Positions 18,129 through 27,356 of a stretch of 51,643 bases of DNA are shown in pieces (within the stretch, counting starts at the first letter, position 1; the number at the start of each line of letters is the position of its first letter). This DNA comes from Ilumatobacteraceae bacterium (lineage in GTDB: Bacteria; Actinomycetota; Acidimicrobiia; Acidimicrobiales; Ilumatobacteraceae): NCBI GenBank assembly GCA_021298435.1, contig JAJTFJ010000008.1, positions 1 through 51,643 on the forward strand, given 5' to 3'. Both the position numbers and the translations under genes were made by a program. The notes below the pieces were generated by a model. That model was not told the origin of the DNA and made no database searches. It worked only from the letters and a program-made list of their open reading frames with translations.

Positions 18129-19253
18129 ATGATTACTCCAGGCTCAAAATATTTCCTCGGCCTCACAGGCCTTGGTCTTGTGTCCGCAGTCTTGTACTGC
18201 TTCCTCGTTAATCCTTCAGACCTTGGTGCATATGCGTTATTTGGTTTGTTTATCAGCGCTGCACTCATCGCTGGTTTTTCGATCTTCACTTCCGACGGCG
18301 ACACAGACTCTGTTGCTGAAGCAGTAGAGGCAAACACGGAAACAACGGCTCCTTCTTTCTGGCCAATCGTTTTTGCACTTGGTGGTGCGTTGACACTTTT
18401 GGGAATTGCAACAAACGAGATTGTTTTTGTTCTCGGTCTTGCTGTCCTTGTCGGTGGCGCCGTGGAATGGGTCATTGACGACTGGGCTGAAAAGGCATCT
18501 GCTGATACCGAGTTCAACTCATTTATTCGTCATCGCGCAATTGGTGCACTTGATTACCCAGGCATTGCTGCTGTGGTGCTCGGTGTTGTTGCGTTCTTGT
18601 TCTCACGAATCATGCTCACTGTCTCGAAGGACGAAGCATCAATCATCTTCATCATTGTGTCCGCCCTGATTTTCGTAACAGGATTTCTTCTTGCAGCGAA
18701 ACCAGCTTTGCGTGGCAAGTCCACAGCCATCATCTCGGTGGTAGGAGCGCTCGTTCTTGCAGTCGCTGGAGTCACCAGCGCTCTCAATGGAGAGCGCAAG
18801 GAACTTGTGAAGTACGCGAAGGAAGATCCGTACTCGATTTCTCATCGTGAGTGTGGCAAAGAAGCGGGCGAGCATTACGACCACGAAGCCAATGGCTCCG
18901 TGTCATTGCGCTCTGGCGTCATTGCAACAATTTTCGTTGAAGGCGGCAAGATTCGTGCTCAAGAAGTCGGACTGAAGCGTGACGTTCAGGCCATCACTAT
19001 TCCGCGCTCGAACTCCACAACGATTTTGTTCCGCAATCTTGATTCCGAGGAATATCGCTTAGTAGCCAATTTGGGCGAAGCCAAGGTGGGAACCACCGAC
19101 GTAATGGAAAAGGTCGGAACCTGTACTCAGCTCACCGGTAAAAACGAAGAGCAAGCTTTGACCGTCACTATTCCTAAGCCTTCGAACCCTGAGGCTCCGT
19201 ACACGTTGACGGTGCCAGGGGCAACAGGCGAGATCAAGGTGGTGGTGCCGTGA
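18129..19253 (+). CDS. Membrane protein: CtaF-like subunit IV module plus extracytoplasmic beta domain
   Basis: 374 residues. The first about 120 resemble the small actinobacterial oxidase subunit CtaF: helices at about 8-27 and 33-52, then PSFWPIVFALGGALTLLG, which parallels the PSYWPILLSIGVGLLGLG tail of ctaD in this window. Three more helices follow (about 143-165, 170-190, 197-218). The last about 150 residues are soluble, probably outside the membrane, with AITIPRSNSTTILFRNLD and a terminal YTLTVPGATGEIKVVVP that recalls a cupredoxin fold; no copper site is evident. Stop overlaps ctaC by 4 bases (GTGA), so it is in the oxidase operon. Function unknown. Confidence 0.7.
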   Translation: MITPGSKYFLGLTGLGLVSAVLYCFLVNPSDLGAYALFGLFISAALIAGFSIFTSDGDTDSVAEAVEANTETTAPSFWPIVFALGGALTLLGIATNEIVFVLGLAVLVGGAVEWVIDDWAEKASADTEFNSFIRHRAIGALDYPGIAAVVLGVVAFLFSRIMLTVSKDEASIIFIIVSALIFVTGFLLAAKPALRGKSTAIISVVGALVLAVAGVTSALNGERKELVKYAKEDPYSISHRECGKEAGEHYDHEANGSVSLRSGVIATIFVEGGKIRAQEVGLKRDVQAITIPRSNSTTILFRNLDSEEYRLVANLGEAKVGTTDVMEKVGTCTQLTGKNEEQALTVTIPKPSNPEAPYTLTVPGATGEIKVVVP

Positions 19254-20506
19254 GCCACACCAATAAGCCCAAGACAACGGAGAAGGCAATGGATACCGTG
19301 AGCCCCGTGAAAAGTTTGACTCGTCGAATTTCGACCACCGTCGCAGGCGTCGCTGGCGCTGTCGTGTTGGCAGGTTGTGCTCAGAACGCACCGCAAGACA
19401 CCTGGAAGCCAAAGGGCGATAACGCCCAGATGATTTACTCACTCGACAAACTGGTGTTCCCCATCGCCGGCATCGTCGGTGTTCTTGTCTCGGCACTCGC
19501 TGGGTACATCTTCGTGAAGTTCCGCGACAAGGGTCAGGCAATTCCTGCTCAGTCGCATGGAAAGCCCATTGTCGAAATCGTTCTTACGATTGTTCCTGCT
19601 TTGATCTTGACCGTTGTCGGTGTTTTCACTTTCCGCACAATCATGGATCTTGCAGAAACGCAAGACACCGAAATGATTATCAACGTCACTGGTCAGCAGT
19701 GGTGGTGGGAATATGACTATCCCGCACAAGCAGATCAGGGCATCACGCAGCCGATTATCACGTCGGGTCAGTTGGTCATTCCTGAAGACACCAATGTTTT
19801 GTTGCGCGAGACAAGCCGCGACGTTATTCACTCATTCTGGATTCCAGCACTGAACGGCAAGAAGGATGCAGTTCCTGGTCGTATTCACCTGCTTCGTATG
19901 CAGGCTGATCAGCCAGGCATTTATGCCGGCCAGTGCACTGAGTTCTGTGGTCTCTCCCACGCAAACATGCGCATGGAAGCCATTGCGTTGTCGAAGGAAG
20001 ACTTTGCAAAGTGGGTGGCGAACCAGCAGAAGCCATACACGGCTCCTGCAGAAGGAACATTGGCGAAGGAAGGCGAAGGCGTCTTCATTAATCAGTGCGC
20101 ACGTTGTCACCAAGTCAATGGCATTAAAGATGCCAATGGCAAAGCAATCATCTCTGCTCCTGACGAGAACGTCTATTCCGGTGCTGCACCGAACTTGACG
20201 ACACTCATGACTCGCAACACATTTGCTGGTGCCATGTTCGACATGGTGAATCAGAAGTGCCGTGCAGATGTGTGGGATGCAAAGTCAGAAGACTTTGGCG
20301 CGAAGTATCTCGCCGGCGTTACTGAAGATTGCCTGAATGAGAAGAACTTGCGTGCGTGGTTGCGCAATGCACCGGCTATGAAGCCGATGTATGCCGACCC
20401 AGCAAAACTTGAAAAAACCAATGGTTTGTACCGCGGTATGCCAAATCTCGGCCTCACCGAAGACGACATTGACAAGCTCGTTGCCTATCTATTGACGCTG
20501 AAGTAA
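19250..20506 (+). CDS. ctaC: Cytochrome c oxidase subunit II fused to cytochrome c (caa3 type)
   Basis: 418 residues. The N-terminal signal ends in lipobox VLAGC (Cys 43), so the protein is lipid-anchored, followed by two helices. The CuA domain has VTGQQWWWEYDYP (aromatic electron entry), VIHSFWIP and QCTEFCGLSHANM, supplying the His, Cys, Glu, Cys, His and Met ligands. A C-terminal cytochrome c has the heme site CARCH (283-287) and the likely Met ligand in YRGMPNLGL. The fused heme c makes this a caa3-type enzyme. GTG start overlaps the upstream stop; an internal ATG at codon 14 is possible. Confidence 0.95.
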   Translation: MSHTNKPKTTEKAMDTVSPVKSLTRRISTTVAGVAGAVVLAGCAQNAPQDTWKPKGDNAQMIYSLDKLVFPIAGIVGVLVSALAGYIFVKFRDKGQAIPAQSHGKPIVEIVLTIVPALILTVVGVFTFRTIMDLAETQDTEMIINVTGQQWWWEYDYPAQADQGITQPIITSGQLVIPEDTNVLLRETSRDVIHSFWIPALNGKKDAVPGRIHLLRMQADQPGIYAGQCTEFCGLSHANMRMEAIALSKEDFAKWVANQQKPYTAPAEGTLAKEGEGVFINQCARCHQVNGIKDANGKAIISAPDENVYSGAAPNLTTLMTRNTFAGAMFDMVNQKCRADVWDAKSEDFGAKYLAGVTEDCLNEKNLRAWLRNAPAMKPMYADPAKLEKTNGLYRGMPNLGLTEDDIDKLVAYLLTLK

Positions 20507-20518
20507 TCGGAGAACGAC

Positions 20519-22504
20519 ATGGCGATCATCGAACGACCCGGAACAAGCACTACTCCAGTAGTGGTGACTCCACAACAGACTCTTGGTGCTGTGAAGCGCC
20601 CGGTTGCGACAAAGGGCTGGCGCGAGTGGCTCTTCACCGTTGACCATAAGAAGATCGGCATCATGTACGGCGTTGTCGCCATGGTGTTCTTCATTATTGG
20701 TGGTGTGGAAGCTCTGCTCATTCGTTTGCAGCTTGCGATGCCAGACGGCCAGATTCTTAGTGCCGACAAGTACAACCAAATGTTCACCATGCACGCCACC
20801 ACCATGGTGTTCTTGTTCGCCATGCCAATGGCCGGTGCGTTTGCGAACTACTTCTTGCCATTGCAGATTGGTGCGCGCGACGTTGCGTTCCCACGAATCA
20901 ACGCATTGTCATTGTGGCTTCTCATCATCGGTGGTCTTGTTCTCAACGCTTCGTGGTTCCTTGGCGGAGCTGCTGATGGTGGTTGGTTCATGTATGCACC
21001 AAACTCCGGTCCGATCTTCTCGCCATCACATGGTGTCGACTTCTGGGTCATCGGTTTGCAGATTGCTGGTGTGGCGTCATTGCTTGGCTCCATCAACCTG
21101 ATCGTCACAGTTCTCAACATGCGCGCTCCAGGTATGAGCCTTATGAAGATGCCAGTGTTCACGTGGATGATCCTCGTGGTGCAGTTCCTCTTGGTCTTCT
21201 CACTTCCCGTGATCACCGTGGCACTCGTTCTTCTGATGCTGCAACGATCGTATGGAGCAACGTTCTTCGATGTTTCCCAAGGCGCTGACCCGCTGTTGTG
21301 GCAGCACTTGTTCTGGATCTTCGGACACCCAGAGGTGTACGTGTTGATTCTGCCGGCCTTCGGCATCATCTCTGAAGTACTCCCAACGTTTGCTCGTAAG
21401 CCTCTCTTTGGATACCCATTCGTGGTGTTCTCCGGTGCTTCGATCGGACTCGTCGGATTTGGCGTGTGGGCTCACCACATGTTTGCCTCAGGTCTCGGGC
21501 CTGTATCAGTGGCGGTGTTCTCCGTTGCAACAATGGCGATTGCGATTCCAACCGGCGTCAAGATCTTCAACTGGTTGCTCACAATGTGGGGCGGCAAGAT
21601 TTGGTACACCACCGCAATGAACTTTGCGATTGGCCTCGTGGTGTTGTTCACCATTGGTGGCTTGTCAGGTGTTACTCACTCTGTTGCACCATCTGACACA
21701 CAGCAGACAGATACGTACTACATCGTTGCTCACTTCCACTACGTGTTGTTCGGTGGCATGGTGTTCGGTCTCTTCTCCGGTTTCTACTACTGGTGGCCAA
21801 AAGTGTTCGGCAAGATGCTGAACGAAAAACTTGGTGCGTGGAACTTCTGGTTCATGGTCATTGGTATGAACATGACATTTGGACCGATGCACATTCTTGG
21901 TCTTCAGGGCCAGCCACGTCGTATGTACGTGTGGACAGAAGCTCGTGCAGGTGAAGGTTTCTTCAACCTCGGTTTCTGGAACCTTGTTGCTTCGATTGGT
22001 TCATTCATCCTCGCGGTGGGCGTTCTGTTCTTCCTCATCAACGTGGTGATTACAGCTCGCAGCAAGCAGCAAGCGCCGCTTGACCCATGGGACGCTCGTA
22101 CCCTTGAATGGTTGACCACCAGCCCGCCAAAGGCTCACAACTTCGATCGCATTCCTGTTGTTCATCACTTGGATGAGTTCTTCCACCGTAAGTACGAGGA
22201 AGACACAGCAACACACACAATGAAGAAGGTTGCCGAAGGCGAAGATTTGGTTCGCGCAGAGGGTGATGCAGCGGATGCACACATCCACTTGCCATCGCCG
22301 TCGTACTGGCCAATTCTTCTCTCGATTGGCGTTGGTCTTCTCGGCTTGGGAGTCGTGTACGGCATTCCAATGATGGTCATTGGTTTCGCCATCACTTTGT
22401 TCTCTGCATACGGTTGGGTCCTCGAGCCATCCGTTGCTGAAGAGATTGATTTTGAGCCATCAGACAATGATGGCAACACGAAGGAGATTGCTCCCCTTGG
22501 CTGA
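20519..22504 (+). CDS. ctaD: Cytochrome c oxidase subunit I with C-terminal CtaF-like extension
   Basis: 661 residues; the catalytic subunit reducing O2 to water and pumping protons. All ligands are present: His 92 in FTMHATTM (heme a), GHPEVY at 269-274 (CuB His 270, Glu 272, Tyr 274), HH at 319-320 (CuB), and AHFHY with His 405 (heme a3) and His 407 (heme a). Glu 272 in HPEV marks an A1-family proton channel. After the normal end (about 570) come about 90 residues with two helices, PSYWPILLSIGVGLLGLG, like actinobacterial CtaF, so subunit IV is fused here. ATG 20519 follows GGAGAACGAC. Confidence 0.96.
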   Translation: MAIIERPGTSTTPVVVTPQQTLGAVKRPVATKGWREWLFTVDHKKIGIMYGVVAMVFFIIGGVEALLIRLQLAMPDGQILSADKYNQMFTMHATTMVFLFAMPMAGAFANYFLPLQIGARDVAFPRINALSLWLLIIGGLVLNASWFLGGAADGGWFMYAPNSGPIFSPSHGVDFWVIGLQIAGVASLLGSINLIVTVLNMRAPGMSLMKMPVFTWMILVVQFLLVFSLPVITVALVLLMLQRSYGATFFDVSQGADPLLWQHLFWIFGHPEVYVLILPAFGIISEVLPTFARKPLFGYPFVVFSGASIGLVGFGVWAHHMFASGLGPVSVAVFSVATMAIAIPTGVKIFNWLLTMWGGKIWYTTAMNFAIGLVVLFTIGGLSGVTHSVAPSDTQQTDTYYIVAHFHYVLFGGMVFGLFSGFYYWWPKVFGKMLNEKLGAWNFWFMVIGMNMTFGPMHILGLQGQPRRMYVWTEARAGEGFFNLGFWNLVASIGSFILAVGVLFFLINVVITARSKQQAPLDPWDARTLEWLTTSPPKAHNFDRIPVVHHLDEFFHRKYEEDTATHTMKKVAEGEDLVRAEGDAADAHIHLPSPSYWPILLSIGVGLLGLGVVYGIPMMVIGFAITLFSAYGWVLEPSVAEEIDFEPSDNDGNTKEIAPLG

Positions 22505-23111
22505 GACAGCAACACACACAGCTGACCACGCGTCAGAACACGGTCACGAAACGTCCACCGGCCTCACCAACAACAAGTTGGCGATGTGGCTGTTCTTGGG
22601 CTCAGAATGCCTTCTCTTTGGTGGCCTCATCTCCACCTACATGTTGTATCGAGGTCGTGTCTCCGACGGACCACATCCGATGGCGATCTTCGACATTCCT
22701 TTCACATCGGTCAGCAGCTTTGTGTTGCTGATGTCCTCTCTCACAATGGTGTTGGCCGTGTCGTCAGCACAGCGTGGCGATGACAGCCGTACAAACTTGT
22801 GGCTCACCATCACCGCAGTGTTGGGTGCGACCTTTGTTGGCGGCCAGGTCTACGAATTCACCGCTTTCATTCGTGAAGGCCTCGGATTCTCCACCAGCCT
22901 CTTTGGCTCGAGCTTCTACACATTGACTGGCTTCCACGGAATTCACGTGTCGGTTGGCGTGCTCATGTTGCTTTCCACCGTGGGCATTATTCGCAAGAAC
23001 AAGATCACCGGCAATAAGGCTGAGGTTGTTGAACTTGTAGGTCTTTACTGGCACTTCGTTGACGTGGTGTGGATCATTATCTTCACTCTCGTTTACCTGA
23101 TTCCATCCTGA
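22497..23111 (+). CDS. ctaE: Cytochrome c oxidase subunit III
   Basis: 204 residues and five helices, the shorter bacterial form. Motifs: KLAMWLFLGSECLLFGGLI (with the Glu of helix III), FYTLTGFHGIHVSVGVLML, and VGLYWHFVDVVWIIIFTLVY. The TTG at 22497 is chosen since AAGGAG lies 10 bases upstream and the next residues (LAETATHTADH) suit a cytoplasmic tail; the longer frame from 22380 lies inside ctaD. It overlaps ctaD by 8 bases. It binds subunit I and helps keep the proton uptake path and the active site stable. Confidence 0.95.
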   Translation: MAETATHTADHASEHGHETSTGLTNNKLAMWLFLGSECLLFGGLISTYMLYRGRVSDGPHPMAIFDIPFTSVSSFVLLMSSLTMVLAVSSAQRGDDSRTNLWLTITAVLGATFVGGQVYEFTAFIREGLGFSTSLFGSSFYTLTGFHGIHVSVGVLMLLSTVGIIRKNKITGNKAEVVELVGLYWHFVDVVWIIIFTLVYLIPS

Positions 23112-23125
23112 TAGCGAGGGACGTC

Positions 23126-23425
23126 ATGAGTACATCTACTGAACAGCACGAACACGGCATGACAGATGCCGGTTACATCAAGATTGCAATCATCTTGGCG
23201 GCGATTACGGCGCTTGAAGTCTCTACGTATTACGTCGACTTCGGGCCGCTCTTCATGCCCTCATTGATGATCATGATGGTGGTCAAGTTTGTGATGGTCG
23301 TGTCGTACTTCATGCACTTGAAGTTCGATAGCAAGATTTTCACTTTCTTGTTTTATACAGGCTTGGGCCTTGCGTTGTTTGTGTACATCACTGCACTCGC
23401 AACGTTTAAGTTCTTCATCTCCTAG
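23126..23425 (+). CDS. Small cytochrome c oxidase subunit IV (prokaryotic COX4/CyoD-like)
   Basis: 99 residues with three helices: YIKIAIILAAITALEVSTYY, PSLMIMMVVKFVMVVSYFMH (with HLKFD after it) and FLFYTGLGLALFVYITALAT. This is the pattern of the small CyoD/CtaF-type accessory subunit. Start ATG 23126 follows GCGAGGG. Because ctaD already carries a fused CtaF-like tail, the locus has two kinds of small subunit. Confidence 0.88.
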   Translation: MSTSTEQHEHGMTDAGYIKIAIILAAITALEVSTYYVDFGPLFMPSLMIMMVVKFVMVVSYFMHLKFDSKIFTFLFYTGLGLALFVYITALATFKFFIS

Positions 23426-23443
23426 TAGAGAGTTGGGTCGACG

Positions 23444-24379
23444 GTGTTCTTCGCCGCTATAGAACCCACGACAAACCCGGACCCCTGGCGGTACCAGTTC
23501 CACCCAGAAGTCTGGGTACTGATCATCGGGCTTATTGCTGCCTTTGTGTACACCGTGCGCGTTCTGGGGCCAAAGGTCGCCCCTGAAGGCAAGGTCATTA
23601 GTCGCCGGCAAAAGACCACATTCATTGTGATGATTGCGTTGTTGTGGTTGGCGAGTGACTGGCCCATGCACGACTTGGCGGAAGAGTATCTGTACTCCAT
23701 GCACATGGTGCAGCACATGATTCTTACGTACATCATTCCGCCGTTGGCCTTGTTGGCAACACCGGAATGGCTTTTCCGTTTGCTCATTGGCAAGGGGCTC
23801 ACGTACAAGGTGGTCAGAGTTCTTACGCGTCCGGTGGTCGGAGTCGTTGTGTACAACTGCACACTCATGATTACGCATATTCCCCAGATTGTGAATCGAA
23901 GTGCCGACGGTGGCCCGTTGCATTACTCGTTGCACGTTCTAGTGGTCTTTACGTCGTTGATGTTCTGGACTCCGGTGTGTGGACCAATTCGCGAATGGCG
24001 AATGTCTGATGGTGCGAAGATGATTTATCTCTTCGGCACCTCTTTAATTCCAACGATTCCTGCAGGGTGGCTGACCTTTGCCGAAGGCGCTGTGTACAAG
24101 CACTACGACACGATTGTGCGCGTCGGTGGCATCAGCGTTCTGAGTGACCAACAAGCTGCTGGTGGAATCATGAAGCTTGGTGGATCATCCCTCATGTGGG
24201 GAATCATCATCTACATCTTCTTCAAACGCTTTATGGGTTCGTTCTTTCAAGAACAGTCGTATGACCATGCTGATCAGATACCTGATGCAGAAGTCGTCGG
24301 TACAGAACCGCCACTGATGTATTCAGAAGTGGAAGCAGCGTTTGATCGCACTCGTCCAGCGAGTGAGCCGACGAACTAA
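23444..24379 (+). CDS. ctaG: caa3 oxidase assembly factor CtaG
   Basis: 311 residues, about seven helices, with the CtaG family strings HMVQHMILTYIIPPLALLATPE and HIPQIVNRS, conserved His residues, WTPVCGP and a basic loop. It assists assembly of caa3 oxidase, probably copper delivery (family knowledge). The GTG at 23444 starts the protein. It is the last oxidase gene; its stop overlaps the stop of the convergent ABC permease gene by 4 bases. Confidence 0.92.
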   Translation: MFFAAIEPTTNPDPWRYQFHPEVWVLIIGLIAAFVYTVRVLGPKVAPEGKVISRRQKTTFIVMIALLWLASDWPMHDLAEEYLYSMHMVQHMILTYIIPPLALLATPEWLFRLLIGKGLTYKVVRVLTRPVVGVVVYNCTLMITHIPQIVNRSADGGPLHYSLHVLVVFTSLMFWTPVCGPIREWRMSDGAKMIYLFGTSLIPTIPAGWLTFAEGAVYKHYDTIVRVGGISVLSDQQAAGGIMKLGGSSLMWGIIIYIFFKRFMGSFFQEQSYDHADQIPDAEVVGTEPPLMYSEVEAAFDRTRPASEPTN

Positions 24380-25098
24380 CTCCAGCGGAAACGTTTCGCG
24401 GCAAGTGCAGGGGCCAATGTGCCCCACACCGCAAGCACGATGAATGGTTGCAAGAGCGGACCACTGCCATTCAGAGTGGAACGTAAGAGGTCGGCCAGTC
24501 CGGTTGATGGCAACACTGATGCTGCAGAGCTGAGGAATCCGGGAAGTGAATCGCGTGGGATGATCATTCCACCGAGCAAAAGAAGCAGCAAATACAGACC
24601 GTTTTGAGCTGCCAGATTGATCTCAGCGCGTAGTCGACCTGCGAGGATGAGCCCGACTCCAGCAAATGATGCTGTACCGAGGAAGACCGCTGCGATTGCG
24701 AGTGGCCATGTGTTGCCTGCAGGATTCCATCCGAGGAGAAGACCAATCGGCAAGAGAACAGCTGCTTGTAAAAGTTCAACAACGAACACCGAGAGAATTT
24801 TTGCAATAACCAATTGCGATTTCGACAGTGGCGTGGCGCCGAGGCGTTTGAGAACGAGATATGACCGCTCAAAGCCAGTGGCGATTCCGAGGCTCACCAT
24901 TGAGGTACTCATGATGGCGACAGCGAGAACGCCGGGCACAAGGAAGTTCAATGGTTCTGTGTCACCACTGGGCAACACATCAACGGATCCAAAGAACGCC
25001 AGCAGGATGACGGGGATGATCAGCGTGAGAAGGAGTTGTTCACCATTTCGGGCGAGCAACATCAGTTCGGCGCGCAGTTGCAACATAATGCGCTTCAT
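24376..25098 (-). CDS. ABC-2 type exporter permease
   Basis: 240 residues with six helices of the ABC-2 permease family: the first helix LTLIIPVILLAFFG, NFLVPGVLAVAIMSTSMVSLG, and GMIIPRDSLPGFLSSAASVLPSTGLADLLRS, the family motif near the last helix pair. It forms an exporter with the ATPase encoded just upstream (4-base ATGA overlap). In mycobacteria a similar pair lies near ctaB, so a link to heme or oxidase assembly is possible but not shown; drug or lipid export is equally likely. Confidence 0.86.
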   Translation of the reverse strand: MKRIMLQLRAELMLLARNGEQLLLTLIIPVILLAFFGSVDVLPSGDTEPLNFLVPGVLAVAIMSTSMVSLGIATGFERSYLVLKRLGATPLSKSQLVIAKILSVFVVELLQAAVLLPIGLLLGWNPAGNTWPLAIAAVFLGTASFAGVGLILAGRLRAEINLAAQNGLYLLLLLLGGMIIPRDSLPGFLSSAASVLPSTGLADLLRSTLNGSGPLLQPFIVLAVWGTLAPALAAKRFRWS

Positions 25099-25991
25099 CG
25101 GCGACCGCCTGTCATCCGTCGGTATGCATCTTCCAAAGACTCTTGACCCATATCAACACTGAGGAGGGGGAGGCCTTGTTCTGCAAGCCACTGCGTGACG
25201 CGACCGACAAGACGTGGTGATGACTCTGCTGCAATCTCATAGACACCATCACCCATGTGGTGTGCGGGGCTGCCGGCTGCGCCTGCAAGCTCAGTGGTGT
25301 CGATAGTGGCAACCGATGTAAATCGGAAACGCTTGCGAACTCCGGTGAGATCGGCGATGGCACCTTGGGCAATCACGCGACCTTCCTGGAAAAGAACTGC
25401 ATGGCTGGCAACGCGTTCGGCCTCTGCCATGTCGTGAGAGGCGAGGACAACAGTGGTTCCTCGTTGTGCAAGATCCGCAATGATGTCGCGGATGGTGTCG
25501 CGTCCATCAATGTCGACGCCCGAAGTGGGCTCGTCGAGGAAGACAACCTGGGGGTCTCCAGCGAGGGCAAGGGCGAGCGACACCCGCTGCTGTTCGCCCC
25601 CAGAGAGGCGTCTCCAGGTGCTCTTCACTCGGCTCGTGAGCCCCACTTGTTCGATGAGGGCAGTGGCATCAACCTTCTTGCCGTACAGGGCACAGAAGTG
25701 GCGGATCACATCTCCGACACGAGCGCTGGGGTACACGCCCCCGCCCTGCAGCATGACCCCCATGAGGTGGGTGAGTTGTGGGTGTTGAGTACGCGGGTCT
25801 AATCCGAGCACCCGAATGGTTCCCTGCGCCGGCTCACGAAAGCCTTCACACACCTCAATGGTGCTGGTCTTTCCTGCGCCATTAGGCCCGAGAACCACAG
25901 TGACGGCCCCTGTGGGGGCTTCAAACGAGACATTGTCAACGGCCGTGAGACTGCCGTAGCGGACAGTGAGATTTTCAACGACAACGGACAC
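25095..25991 (-). CDS. ABC exporter ATP-binding protein
   Basis: 298 residues. Walker A GPNGAGKT (about 35-42), Q-loop MLQGGGVYP, signature LSGGEQQR, Walker B VVFLDEPTSGVD, and switch His in LASHDMAEA. A C-terminal extension of about 90 residues (VRKRFRFTSVATID to SLEDAYRRMTGG) is typical of CcmA/DrrA-like exporters. The GTG at 25991 follows GGAGGG too closely for a normal ribosome site and lies 6 bases after TAATGT, so the transcript may be leaderless. Partner of the permease. Confidence 0.92.
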   Translation of the reverse strand: MSVVVENLTVRYGSLTAVDNVSFEAPTGAVTVVLGPNGAGKTSTIEVCEGFREPAQGTIRVLGLDPRTQHPQLTHLMGVMLQGGGVYPSARVGDVIRHFCALYGKKVDATALIEQVGLTSRVKSTWRRLSGGEQQRVSLALALAGDPQVVFLDEPTSGVDIDGRDTIRDIIADLAQRGTTVVLASHDMAEAERVASHAVLFQEGRVIAQGAIADLTGVRKRFRFTSVATIDTTELAGAAGSPAHHMGDGVYEIAAESSPRLVGRVTQWLAEQGLPLLSVDMGQESLEDAYRRMTGGRR

Positions 25992-25997
25992 CCCTCC

Positions 25998-26003
25998 ACA
26001 TTA
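25998..26003 (-). promoter_or_regulatory. -10 box of the ABC exporter operon
   Basis: TAATGT on the minus strand, 6 bases before the GTG at 25991. Confidence 0.4.
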
Positions 26004-26044
26004 CGCCTGATGTATTCACCCCGACCCCGTAAAGGGCGGGCAGG

Positions 26045-26050
26045 TAGCCT
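26045..26050 (+). promoter_or_regulatory. -10 box of serS
   Basis: TAGCCT, 7 bases before the GTG at 26058, with no Shine-Dalgarno: leaderless-type start. Confidence 0.45.
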
Positions 26051-26057
26051 CATTTCT

Positions 26058-27353
26058 GTGATTGATGTTCGCCTACTGCGCACCAACGTTGATGTTGTGA
26101 GAGAAGCCTTGGCTCGTCGCGGCAAGCCCGAGCTGCTTGCCCAGGTAGATGAGGCTGTTGCCCTTGATTCCCGAGTTCGTGAGATCACAGTCGAGCGCGA
26201 TGCCATCCGTGCCGAGGTCAATGGCCTGTCTAAGCAAGTGGGCATGCTGCGCAGGGACAAGAAGAACGATGAAGCCGAAGAACTGATGGAGCGCAGCCGT
26301 GCATTGGGCGAGCGTGAGCGGGTTTTGCAGGGTGAGACCGAAGGTCTGCAAGACACATTGCATCAAGTGATGCTGCGGATACCGAACCTGCCACACCCAG
26401 ATGCACCTGATGGCTCGAGTGATGAGGACAACCCCATCATCAAGGGCCCCATCAACATGCCTGCAACTTTTGCAGACCATCAGCGTGTTGCTCATTGGGA
26501 CACCGCCCGTGAACTGGGCATTCTCGATAACGAACGGGCGACGAAGATTTCGGGTGCGATGTTCACCATGCAGCGTGGGCTTGGTGCAACGTTGTCGCGA
26601 GCACTGTGCCAGTACGCGCTGGACATGAACGCCGATGCATTCGAAGAGATTCGTCCGCCTTCATTGGTAACGACTGCAACATTGACTGCAACAGGTCAAT
26701 TGCCAAAGTTTGCTGATGATGCATACGCCATCGAGCGCGATGACTTGTGGGCGATTCCGACTGCTGAAGTGCCGTTGACATCGTTGTATGCAGGTGAAGT
26801 TGTTGACGAAGCAGATTTGCCTGCACGTTTTATGGCGTACAGCAGTTGCTACCGCCGTGAAGCAGGTTCTGCGGGTCGTGATACTCGCGGCATGTTGCGT
26901 GCACATGAGTTCGACAAAGTTGAAATTCTTGCCCTCGCAACACCCGAGCAATCGCCCGAGTTACTCATTGAACTACGTGATCGTGCAGAGCGTTTGATTG
27001 CTGGTCTTGGTTTGCCGTACCGCATCATTGAAATTTGCACAGGCGACATGGGCGGCAGCCATCACCGTAGTTTTGACATCGAGGTGTATGCACCTGGTTG
27101 CGATAACTGGCTTGAAGTCAGCAGTGTCTCGTGGTTCTCTGATTATCAAGCACGTCGCGGTGATATTCGTTTCAAGCGCACAGGACAAAAGGGCACAGAA
27201 GTGGCGAACACACTCAATGGTTCTGCTCTTGCAGTTCCTCGTGTGTGGGCTGCCATCTGTGAGAACTTCCGTCAAGCTGACGGCAGCGTGAAGATTCCCG
27301 ATGTGTTATTGCCATATATGCGCGGCGCAACACACATCACGCCAAAGGCGTAA
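26058..27353 (+). CDS. serS: Seryl-tRNA synthetase
   Basis: Charges tRNA-Ser; class II synthetase. 431 residues: the N-terminal long coiled-coil arm (about 25-110, rich in Glu/Lys/Arg/Leu) that holds tRNA, then the catalytic core. Motif 2 is FMAYSSCYRREAGSAGRDTRGMLRAHEF split over its loop, and motif 3 is LNGSALAVPRVWAAICENF. TAEVPLTSLYAGE binds serine. GTG 26058 (MIDVRLLRTN) matches the family N-terminus; a longer in-frame start at 26010 is rejected. Confidence 0.96.
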   Translation: MIDVRLLRTNVDVVREALARRGKPELLAQVDEAVALDSRVREITVERDAIRAEVNGLSKQVGMLRRDKKNDEAEELMERSRALGERERVLQGETEGLQDTLHQVMLRIPNLPHPDAPDGSSDEDNPIIKGPINMPATFADHQRVAHWDTARELGILDNERATKISGAMFTMQRGLGATLSRALCQYALDMNADAFEEIRPPSLVTTATLTATGQLPKFADDAYAIERDDLWAIPTAEVPLTSLYAGEVVDEADLPARFMAYSSCYRREAGSAGRDTRGMLRAHEFDKVEILALATPEQSPELLIELRDRAERLIAGLGLPYRIIEICTGDMGGSHHRSFDIEVYAPGCDNWLEVSSVSWFSDYQARRGDIRFKRTGQKGTEVANTLNGSALAVPRVWAAICENFRQADGSVKIPDVLLPYMRGATHITPKA

Positions 27354-27356
27354 TCA

